A DNA stretch of 56,134 nt from a bacterium. Its GTDB lineage: Bacteria > Armatimonadota > Zipacnadia > Zipacnadales > UBA11051. The stretch covers positions 1 through 56,134 of the forward strand of contig JAJFUB010000091.1 of NCBI GenBank assembly GCA_021372615.1, written 5' to 3'. The position numbers were made by a program, and so were the translations under genes. The notes under the pieces are model-generated. The model saw only the letters and a program-made list of their open reading frames with translations. It had not been told where the DNA came from and did no database searches. Below are positions 1-7,030 of the stretch, piece by piece. Position 1 is the stretch's first letter, and every line of letters starts with the position of its first letter.

Positions 1-38
1 CGCGATCCACACGCCACGCCAATCGGGAGAATGTGACC

Positions 39-3000
39 ATGCCTCGCACCCTCGTGGCCCTCAGCCTCCTCGCCCTCACCACCCTTACGGCCGCCGTCCA
101 CGCCCGCGACGTCCTCGTCCTGGACGCTACGAAGCCTGCGACGACGATCGTCCTGGCCGCCAACGCCACCACCGCTGCCCAGTACGGCGCCCTGGAACTG
201 CAGGTCCATCTGGAGAAGATCACGGGGGTGAAGCCGGCGGTCGTGCGCGAAGGCGTCCCACCCCCTACCCCCTCCGGCGGTCGCGAGCGAGCGCAGAAGG
301 GAGGGGGAACGGCTATCGCCCTCGGCAACACCGCCCTCGGCAAGTCCCTCGGCTTCCCCGTGGACCAGCTCCAGCCCTGGGAGTTCCTTATCGGTGAGAA
401 GAACGGCGTCATCGTCCTCGCCGGCGGGGATGCCCCCGTCACCGACGAGGCGAAGTGGGAGAGCCTCAACCACCTCTTCAACGGCGAGCCCAACGGCTCG
501 GCGCTGGCGGTCTTCGAGTTTCTCGAGCAGTGCTGCGGGGTGCACTGGTACCTGCCCTCGGAGGCGGGGATGGTGTACCCGCAGACGAAGCGGCTGGTGG
601 CGAAGATGGGCCAGACCATCCGCCGCCGCACCGACTTCCGCTCCAGTTCGTTCTACCCATACCAGGTCAGCAAGAGCATGTTCTGCCGCCCGATGCGGCC
701 GGACCTGACCGGCCAGGATGTGCCGGACGACGAGAGCGAGCGCTGGCGGCGCGGCCTGTACCGCATCCCCATCAAGCTGTCCGACATGCTCCCCGTCGTC
801 GAGGTCCAGCGCTGGCTGCTACGCAACAAGGTCGGCGGCGAACGCTATGGCCCGAACCACAGCTTCGGCAACTGGCTGCAGCGGTTCGGCAAGGACCACC
901 CGGACTGGTTCTCGTACAAGTCCGCCGACAAGATCGCCGACCTCATGGCCAAGCGCCCGAACGACCTCTCGAACGCCTTCCATGAGACCGGCAACCCGTG
1001 CCTGACTGCCCCCGGCGTCTTTGAGCAGCAGATGGCCGACGCGCGCGACCACTTCGACAGCCAGGCCAGGGGCGCCAAGCCCGGCGCGGCGTACTTCGGC
1101 ACCGCCGGCCGCTTCTTCGGCATCGTGCTCAACGACAACTACGCCATGTGCCAGTGCGAGGCGTGCCGGGCACAGTACAACCGGCCGGTCGCGGACACGC
1201 CGATGTGGGGCGGGGCCGACGGCTCGGTCAGCTTCTACCTGTGGGACTTCGTCAACCGCTGCGCCCGCGAGCTGCGCAAGACCCACCCCGACAAGTGGAT
1301 CGCCGGCATCGCCTACCACAACTACATGCCGCCGCCCAAGGACTTCACGCTCGAGCCCAACGTCGCCGTGACCGTCTGCACGTACCTGGGCAACTGGACC
1401 GCCGAGCTGCGCGAGACCGCCTACAAGCTCATCCGCGCCTACCGCGACCAGGCCAAGTGCCAGTGGATCGGCACCTGGGAGTACTCGTGCTACAGCGCCA
1501 TGCGGGGCTGGCAGCCCGGGTTCCCGCGGGTGGCCCCGAAGCTACTGGGTGAAGACGTGAAGAAGCTGTACCAGATGGGCGTCGTCGCGGAGTTCAACGA
1601 GGGCGAGGACCGCTACGGCTTCGAGGACGCCAAGAACAGCTGGGCCGTGTGGTCCAACCCCATCTGGCTGTACCTGAACTACTGGGTCCGCATGAAGATG
1701 TACGACGACACGAGCCGGGATGTCGGCAAGCTGCTCGCCGACCACTACCGGCTCTTCTACGGCCCCGCCGCCACACCAATCAGCCGCTTCTGGACGCGCA
1801 TCGAGGACCGCGTCACTGACCCGAAGCTGCGCGGTCCGGACACCTTCACCAACGAACGCTCCTGGAACGGCGCCGTGGACTGGGAGATCCTCTTCCCGCC
1901 GGCCGTGCTGCAGGAGTTGCGGGGGTACGTGGTGGAAGCGACTAGGCTCGCGACCGAGGAGCCCTACAAGACGCGCGTGACGTGGGTGCGCGAGGGCTTC
2001 CTGGAGCACGTCGAGACCGAGGCCCGCATATACGCCGAGCAGAAGAAGCAGCAGCCCGTGGCCGGCATCTCCCAGACGATGTCCTACGCAGCCCCACAGC
2101 CCCCCGCCCTTGACGGCCGGGGTGATGACCCCTGCTGGGCCGCCGCCCCGGTCGGCGTGATGAACGACTGGAAGTCGGGCAAGGCGCCACAGGCCGGGAC
2201 GACCTTCCGCTTCGCCCACGACGCCGCGAACCTGTACCTGCTGGTGCGCTGCGCCGAGCCGCAGGTCACCAAGCTCAAGGCCGAATGCACGACCCACGAT
2301 GAGGACGTGTTCTGCGATGACTGCATCGAGCTGCACGTCACCGGTGTGGCCGACCAGTCACGCACCTACCAGATCATCGTCAACAGCAAGGGTGTCGTCG
2401 AGGACCTCGACTACCAGCGCAACGAAGGCGGCGCGATGATCGCCTCGAAGGCCTGGAACTGCCAGGGCCTCAAGGCCGCAGCGCAGACCGACGCGGGCGG
2501 CTACACGGTCGAGTTGTCCGTGCCGCTGTCCGAGATCGGCTGCACGGTCGCCCCCGGCGTGCGGATCACAGGCAACGTCTGCCGCGAGCGCTATGCCGGT
2601 CAGCAGGGAACGCAGGGCGCCGAACTGCAGTCCTGGTCCGTCACCCCGGAGGGCTTCAACGACGCCAAACGTTTCGGGCAGATCCTGCTCACCGGTGGCG
2701 ACGGCTTCCACGCCTTCTGCTCCGGCGACAAGCCCCCGGCACCCGTGCTGTATCGCGTGTACAAGAACAGCCCCGACTGGAAGAGCACCCCGGAGGCGAT
2801 CAGTGTCACGCCGATGGGCGACTTCGCCCGCTATGCGATGAATGTCGCCCCCGAGGCGGAGCTGAGCGGCATCAAGGCCGCCACAGGCTTCAAGTGTGAT
2901 CCGCCGGTGTCGGTGGCCGACTACCCGTACTTCGAGATCCGCTACCGCAAGCCATCCCGCGAGGTCTTCCTGCAGCTTGTGTACAATTACTTGGCTGCGG

Positions 3001-3263
3001 ACGGCAGCAAGCAGTTCAACTGGTTCATCTTCTCGCCCACTGGCACGGCACAGCTAGCGCCCACCACGTACATCTGGAAGCCGGGCCTCGGCGGCGACCC
3101 CGGCAAGCCCGCGCCGGCACAGATCACGGCCCTGACGCTGTACGGCGTGATCTACGGCACCAAGACACCGCCGGACTGCACCTTCGACCTGTACTGGGTG
3201 CGGCAGTGCAAGCAGACCATGCAGGGCGAACAGCCCAAACTCACGACTTCAGAGGCCATGTAA
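39..3263 (+). CDS. Secreted DUF4838 / alpha-glucuronidase-like protein with CBM9-like domain
   Basis: Predicted 1074-aa exported protein, probably acting on polysaccharide outside the cytoplasm. Residues 1-23 form a signal peptide ending near HA. Residues about 25-160 resemble the N-terminal domain that precedes alpha-glucuronidase-type barrels. About 190-620 is the DUF4838-type region, with a Cys motif MCQCEACRAQYN. About 680-860 looks like a CBM9-type carbohydrate-binding domain (ALDGRGDDPCW start), and a C-terminal beta-rich domain follows. ATG 39 is preferred to GTG 33 because GGGAGA at 25-30 is 8 nt from the ATG. Residues 72-90 are a Pro/Gly/Arg stretch encoded by a GC-rich hairpin and look inserted. 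Family assignment rests on overall likeness; the substrate is unknown. Confidence 0.75.
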   Translation: MPRTLVALSLLALTTLTAAVHARDVLVLDATKPATTIVLAANATTAAQYGALELQVHLEKITGVKPAVVREGVPPPTPSGGRERAQKGGGTAIALGNTALGKSLGFPVDQLQPWEFLIGEKNGVIVLAGGDAPVTDEAKWESLNHLFNGEPNGSALAVFEFLEQCCGVHWYLPSEAGMVYPQTKRLVAKMGQTIRRRTDFRSSSFYPYQVSKSMFCRPMRPDLTGQDVPDDESERWRRGLYRIPIKLSDMLPVVEVQRWLLRNKVGGERYGPNHSFGNWLQRFGKDHPDWFSYKSADKIADLMAKRPNDLSNAFHETGNPCLTAPGVFEQQMADARDHFDSQARGAKPGAAYFGTAGRFFGIVLNDNYAMCQCEACRAQYNRPVADTPMWGGADGSVSFYLWDFVNRCARELRKTHPDKWIAGIAYHNYMPPPKDFTLEPNVAVTVCTYLGNWTAELRETAYKLIRAYRDQAKCQWIGTWEYSCYSAMRGWQPGFPRVAPKLLGEDVKKLYQMGVVAEFNEGEDRYGFEDAKNSWAVWSNPIWLYLNYWVRMKMYDDTSRDVGKLLADHYRLFYGPAATPISRFWTRIEDRVTDPKLRGPDTFTNERSWNGAVDWEILFPPAVLQELRGYVVEATRLATEEPYKTRVTWVREGFLEHVETEARIYAEQKKQQPVAGISQTMSYAAPQPPALDGRGDDPCWAAAPVGVMNDWKSGKAPQAGTTFRFAHDAANLYLLVRCAEPQVTKLKAECTTHDEDVFCDDCIELHVTGVADQSRTYQIIVNSKGVVEDLDYQRNEGGAMIASKAWNCQGLKAAAQTDAGGYTVELSVPLSEIGCTVAPGVRITGNVCRERYAGQQGTQGAELQSWSVTPEGFNDAKRFGQILLTGGDGFHAFCSGDKPPAPVLYRVYKNSPDWKSTPEAISVTPMGDFARYAMNVAPEAELSGIKAATGFKCDPPVSVADYPYFEIRYRKPSREVFLQLVYNYLAADGSKQFNWFIFSPTGTAQLAPTTYIWKPGLGGDPGKPAPAQITALTLYGVIYGTKTPPDCTFDLYWVRQCKQTMQGEQPKLTTSEAM
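251..312. repeat. In-frame GC-rich hairpin insertion inside the DUF4838 gene
   Basis: A C-rich stretch (256-272) faces a G-rich stretch (297-307) across a short spacer. Its style resembles the intergenic elements near 5560-5606 and 40177-40213. It encodes PPPTPSGGRERAQKGGG in an otherwise ordinary alpha/beta domain and keeps the frame. The boundaries are approximate. Confidence 0.45.
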
Positions 3264-3285
3264 CGCCGTGCCGCAAAGGAGCACC

Positions 3286-4293
3286 ATGCTGACTGCACAG
3301 GACGTCAAGGATTTCGCGAAGCAAGCCGGGGCCGATCTCGTCGGCATCGGCTCGCTGGACCGCTTCGAGGGGGCCCCGCCCGAGATGGACCCCCGGTTCA
3401 TCTTCCCCGACGCCAGGGCCCTCATCGGCCTGGCCTTCCGCATCCCGCGCGGCTACCTGCGCGGCATCGAGGAGGGCACGCACTTCTACCAGTACCCGGC
3501 GATGGGCTACGCCAACATCAACGAGGTCTATGGGCCCGTCGTGCTGCACGAGCTGGCCTGCTTCCTGGAGGACCATCGCTACGAGGCCTGCGTCTTCCGC
3601 AACACCGGCGCGCGGCAGGTCGTGTCGGACATGACCGGCGGCCAGGACACGGCCGACCACGGGCGCTCCCTGCGCTTCTCCGAGCCCGTTGCGCCGGGCC
3701 GCCCGGCCCCGGATGTCATGTTCCACTTCCGCATCGCCGCCTTCATCTGCGGCCTGGGCGAGATCGGCTACTCCAAGGTGTTCCTCACCCCGGAGTTCGG
3801 CCCGCGCCAGCGCTTCGCGTTCATGCTCACCGACGCCCCGCTGGAGCCGGACCCACTCTATGAGGGCGGTCTGTGTGACCGCTGCCAGTCCTGCGTGCGG
3901 GAATGCCCCGTGGACGCCATCAGCGGCACCGAGCAGGTGAAGGTCACGGTCGCCGGCCGCGAACTGGCGTGGGGCAAGCTCGCCGAGTGGCAGTGCTTCC
4001 ACGGCTACATGGGCAGCAACAAGGAGACCAATCCGTTCCTGCCGCGCGATGCCTTCGCCGAACTGCCCGATGGCGACGCGATCTTGCGCGGCGAGAAGGC
4101 CCTCACGCCGGCCGAGACGCTGCAGGTGCAGGGCCTCCTGCGGCGGTACTACGGCAGCGCCTCGGGCTACAACTCGGCCCTGTGCGGCGGGCGCGGCTGC
4201 CTGCGCGCCTGCATGGTGCATCTCGAGCAGCGCGGGGCCCTGACGCGCGACTTCGAGTCGCCCTTCCGCAAGCGCCCCCCGTGGCGCCTGTAG
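3286..4293 (+). CDS. 4Fe-4S ferredoxin-type reductase, QueG/reductive-dehalogenase-like
   Basis: A 335-aa cytoplasmic iron-sulfur protein. Around residue 195 it has CDRCQSCVRECP, the CxxCxxCxxxCP signature of a 4Fe-4S cluster. Near the C terminus CGGRGCLRACMVH could supply ligands for a second cluster. The N-terminal two thirds resembles the domain shared by epoxyqueuosine reductase and reductive dehalogenase relatives, but I cannot assign a substrate. Start: AAAGGAG at 3275-3281 is 4 nt before ATG 3286, so the in-frame GTG at 3268 is rejected. It begins 22 nt after the DUF4838 gene and is probably co-transcribed with it. Confidence 0.7.
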   Translation: MLTAQDVKDFAKQAGADLVGIGSLDRFEGAPPEMDPRFIFPDARALIGLAFRIPRGYLRGIEEGTHFYQYPAMGYANINEVYGPVVLHELACFLEDHRYEACVFRNTGARQVVSDMTGGQDTADHGRSLRFSEPVAPGRPAPDVMFHFRIAAFICGLGEIGYSKVFLTPEFGPRQRFAFMLTDAPLEPDPLYEGGLCDRCQSCVRECPVDAISGTEQVKVTVAGRELAWGKLAEWQCFHGYMGSNKETNPFLPRDAFAELPDGDAILRGEKALTPAETLQVQGLLRRYYGSASGYNSALCGGRGCLRACMVHLEQRGALTRDFESPFRKRPPWRL

Positions 4294-4318
4294 GGCGAGA
4301 GACGCCCCACATTGACCA

Positions 4319-4374
4319 GTAGCGCGGGCGGCTCGCCCGCGCAATGCCATAGGCGGGCGAGCTGCCCGCCCTAC
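4319..4374. repeat. GTAG-headed paired hairpin (REPIN-like), intergenic
   Basis: Two inverted arms, 4319-4340 and 4353-4374, match except at 2 of 22 positions. Each arm is itself a hairpin (GCGGGC, 5 nt, GCCCGC). The outer ends are GTAG and CTAC. It lies in the 95-bp gap before the deacetylase gene. This is the layout of REP doublets mobilised by RAYT transposases in other bacteria; no such gene is in this window. Confidence 0.7.
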
Positions 4375-4388
4375 TGACGGAGGCTAAC

Positions 4389-5210
4389 GTGACCCGCTAC
4401 ATCGCCGCGTACGACACCGAGCACATTGATCTGTGCCTGCCCGCCGCTGAGCAGCTTGTGGCCCTGCACCGCAAGCACGAGGTGCCGGCCACCTTCTTCA
4501 TCGTCGGCAAGCTGCTGGAGAAGCACGGCCCGGCCTTCCGCAAGCTGCTGGACGACCCGCTCTTCGATGTGGAGAGCCACTCGTATTCCCACCGGATGTT
4601 GCGCACCAGCCCCCAGCACGGTCCGGGCATCAGCCTCGAGGAGATGGAGTTCGAGGTGGCCGAGGGCAAGCGTCTGGTGGATGAGGTCTTCGAGTGCAAC
4701 AGCATCGGCTTCCGGCCTGGCTGCGGCTTCGAGAACGGCTTCACCGGCGCGCCGGACCGCCTGGAGATGTTCCGCCGCCACGGGATCCAGTTCATCAGCG
4801 CCGACCTGCGCGGCCCGCTGGGCACCATCCCCAACGACATGGCCCAGCCGTACACCTACGAGGCCGATGGCTACGGGGACATCACCGAGATCCCCGGCCA
4901 CGGCTGGCATGACAACGTACTGAAAGCCTGGACCGCCCACGCCACGTACTTCCCGCCGGTCTACGACTTCGCGCTGCCGACGCGGGCGCCGAAGACCGTG
5001 GTCGAGCTCTTCGCCCAGGAGGGCCGCTGGCTGGAGCACGCCTGCGAGACAGAGCTGGACTTCGTGTCGCTGGTGCAGCACCCGTCCTCGATCGCCCGCT
5101 TCGGCGCCGGCGTGGACCCGATCGAGTTGCTGCTCGTGCGGGCCAAGCAGCTCGGGATGACGTTCACGACGTATGCGGGGTACTACGAGGAGTTGCGCGC
5201 CGGGGCGTAG
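4389..5210 (+). CDS. Polysaccharide deacetylase (NodB fold) family protein
   Basis: A 273-aa protein without a signal peptide. The N terminus AAYDTEHIDLCLPA carries a DTE in place of the usual DDG catalytic motif. VPATFFIVGKLLEKHG and ESHSYSHRML (an HxxxH metal motif) are typical of NodB-fold carbohydrate esterases. It likely removes acyl groups from a sugar or acts on a related amide. The GTG start at 4389 is supported by GGAGG at 4379-4383, 5 nt upstream. It stands between the Fe-S protein and a repeat-rich gap. Confidence 0.75.
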   Translation: MTRYIAAYDTEHIDLCLPAAEQLVALHRKHEVPATFFIVGKLLEKHGPAFRKLLDDPLFDVESHSYSHRMLRTSPQHGPGISLEEMEFEVAEGKRLVDEVFECNSIGFRPGCGFENGFTGAPDRLEMFRRHGIQFISADLRGPLGTIPNDMAQPYTYEADGYGDITEIPGHGWHDNVLKAWTAHATYFPPVYDFALPTRAPKTVVELFAQEGRWLEHACETELDFVSLVQHPSSIARFGAGVDPIELLLVRAKQLGMTFTTYAGYYEELRAGA

Positions 5211-5277
5211 GGTGACCGCGAGCGAAGGGGTGTCGCCCCTCCGGGGCTCTTGGCGGAGGGGAGGAGGGGGCACCGGA

Positions 5278-5554
5278 GTGACGGGGGCTTCCGCCCCCGC
5301 CTATCATGAGCCGCGCCTCCGGCGCTCAAGGATCAACGGCCGCTAACGTCGCATCGAGGCCATCGCGACCGTGTCGTCTCACCGAGGCCGCCGCGACTGC
5401 GTCGTCTCAGCAAGGCCGTTGTGACCGCGCCGCTGTGCCGAGTCCGCCGCGGCTGTTGCGGCGCCGCCGCCATGGCGAGGCTGTCGCGGCGGGGCCGTCG
5501 CCGTGAGGCCCGGAGGGCCGACTCAATCTAGGCGGGGGCGGAAGCCCCCGTCAC
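5278..5554. repeat. Element bounded by perfect 26-bp inverted repeats
   Basis: The arms 5278-5303 and 5529-5554 are exact reverse complements, and each contains a GGGGGC-TTCC-GCCCCC hairpin. The interior is about 225 bp and non-coding. Size and structure resemble a miniature inverted-repeat element; no target-site duplication was resolved. Confidence 0.65.
5355..5466. repeat. Four-unit degenerate 28-bp tandem repeat
   Basis: Units 5355-5382, 5383-5410, 5411-5438 and 5439-5466 align without gaps around a core like GAGGCCGCCGCGACTGCGTC. Since 28 is not a multiple of three, the repeat is not protein-driven. There are no unique spacers between units, so it is not a CRISPR array. Confidence 0.6.
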
Positions 5555-5616
5555 GCGGCGCCACTCCCCTCTCCCTCCCGGGCACGAGCCCCGGAGGGGC
5601 GACTCATGGAGGCCAC

Positions 5617-6963
5617 ATGACCCGCACCCTTGCCGCCCTCACCCTCCTCGCCACGCTACCCGCCTGCGCGCAGGACGCCGACGCGCTCCTGAAGGCGATG
5701 AGCGACTTCAACGCCGTGCAGATCGTGTACCGCGGCGGCGTCCCGCACACCGACAAGAACGGCAACCGCCTCATGGCCTACGACCCCCAGAAGTCCTTCT
5801 TCCAGGTCGGCGTGTGGGGCAATCCGTACGGCGAGATCTACGGGGTCAAATATGACCTCAGGGTGCTCACCGACGCGGGCTTCAACACGATGTGGCCGTG
5901 GCGGATGCGCAGCATCGAGGACCAACTCAGCAAGGGCCGGGACGCGGGACTGCAGGTCGTCATCATGAACCCGATCAAGCCCGAGGAGGCGGCCCAGTTC
6001 AAGGACCACCCCGCGTGGCTGGGTAACGTGTGGCGCGACGAGCCGACCGGGTCATTCTGGGGCAAGGACATGGAGGGGAAGTACCAGGAGTTCCTGGCCT
6101 ACAAGCAGCAGATCAACGCCGCCGCGCCCGGGCGCGTGGTGTTCATCAACGACGTCCCGTGGGTAACCGCCCCGGCGACGACGTGGTGGGCCAAGTGGAA
6201 CACCGCCGGCGACGTCTCGTGCCACGACAACTACCCGATCCTCGCCCGCAAGCATCGCTCACCGACCATCAGCGACGAAGGCTCGCGCAGCGGCATCCCC
6301 ACCACCGTCTCCCTGGCCGCCGGGGTGAACAAGGAGCAGAAGCCCGTGTGGCTGATCGTCGGCGCTTTCAGCCAGCGCTCCCACGGCGCCTTCCCCTTCC
6401 GCTTCGCCACGCCGATGGAGCTGCGCGCGCAGGTGTACGCCGGCCTCATCCACGGCGCCACCGGGATCATCTACTTCTGCTGGGACACGTACGTCTGCCG
6501 CGATGGCGGCGTGATGGGGATGGCGCCCGAGCCGCTGACGCAGTACCTCAAGGGCGTCCCCGGCCAGCCGCATCCCACACCCGTCAAGCCGATGGAGCGG
6601 GTCGAGTCCGCGGCCCTGTGGCAGGCCGCCACCTTCATCAACCGGGAGATCAAGGAGCTGACCCCGGCGCTGCTGTCACCCACCGCGCCCGAGGGCGTGA
6701 AGTACTCGGTCAAGACCGAGGGCGAGCCGATCAGCCAGTCGCCCCTCCGTTGCCTGCTCAAGCAGCACCCCGACGGCGGGTATGTCCTGCTGACCGTCAA
6801 CCTCGATGACGCGGTGATGAAGGGCACGTATGAGTTCCCCGGCGGGCTCAAATCCGTCCAGCCGCTCTTCGAGGAGCGCCCCGCCTTTGAGCTGAAGCCC
6901 GACCAGAAGACCTTCATGGACATGTACGACCCGTTCGAGGTGCACGTCTACCGCATCATGTAG
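5617..6963 (+). CDS. Secreted TIM-barrel glycoside-hydrolase-like protein
   Basis: A 448-aa exported protein. Residues 1-19 are a signal peptide (LAALTLLATLPACAQ). The body alternates like a TIM barrel: LTDAGFNTMWPW, LQVVIMNPIK, AWLGNVWRDEP, RVVFINDVPW, CHDNYPI, WLIVGAF and ATGIIYFCWDTY. A small beta-rich tail (PDGGYVLLTVNLDD) follows. The acidic residues of WRDEP are a plausible catalytic site, but no CAZy family can be named. ATG 5617 has GGAGG at 5608-5612. It precedes a sulfatase and another secreted barrel protein, which fits a glycan-degrading group. Confidence 0.65.
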   Translation: MTRTLAALTLLATLPACAQDADALLKAMSDFNAVQIVYRGGVPHTDKNGNRLMAYDPQKSFFQVGVWGNPYGEIYGVKYDLRVLTDAGFNTMWPWRMRSIEDQLSKGRDAGLQVVIMNPIKPEEAAQFKDHPAWLGNVWRDEPTGSFWGKDMEGKYQEFLAYKQQINAAAPGRVVFINDVPWVTAPATTWWAKWNTAGDVSCHDNYPILARKHRSPTISDEGSRSGIPTTVSLAAGVNKEQKPVWLIVGAFSQRSHGAFPFRFATPMELRAQVYAGLIHGATGIIYFCWDTYVCRDGGVMGMAPEPLTQYLKGVPGQPHPTPVKPMERVESAALWQAATFINREIKELTPALLSPTAPEGVKYSVKTEGEPISQSPLRCLLKQHPDGGYVLLTVNLDDAVMKGTYEFPGGLKSVQPLFEERPAFELKPDQKTFMDMYDPFEVHVYRIM

Positions 6964-6981
6964 CGGCGCGGCCTCGGTCGT

Positions 6982-7010
6982 GTGGGCGGGCGTGTCCTCA
7001 CGCCCGCAAC
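6982..7010. repeat. Single GTGG-headed hairpin, REP-like
   Basis: GTGG followed by a 9-bp stem, GCGGGCGTG-TCCT-CACGCCCGC. The same layout recurs at 29570-29653 (as a pair) and 51871-51898. It fills the gap between the TIM-barrel gene and the sulfatase gene. Confidence 0.6.
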
Positions 7011-7030
7011 TGTTCGTCAGGAAGGCTCCC

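Larger units (their letters stand above)
5211..5616. other. 405-bp non-coding gap with nested inverted repeats
   Basis: No credible gene. An outer perfect 18-bp inverted pair lies at 5232-5249 and 5586-5603. An inner perfect 26-bp pair lies at 5278-5303 and 5529-5554. Four 28-bp tandem units occupy 5355-5466 inside them. The reading frame that crosses the right part (from 5503) is a shadow that joins the real gene at 5617. Confidence 0.7.

Noticed and set aside
5355-5466. Possible CRISPR array
   Set aside because: The 28-bp units abut directly, with no unique spacers and no cas genes nearby.
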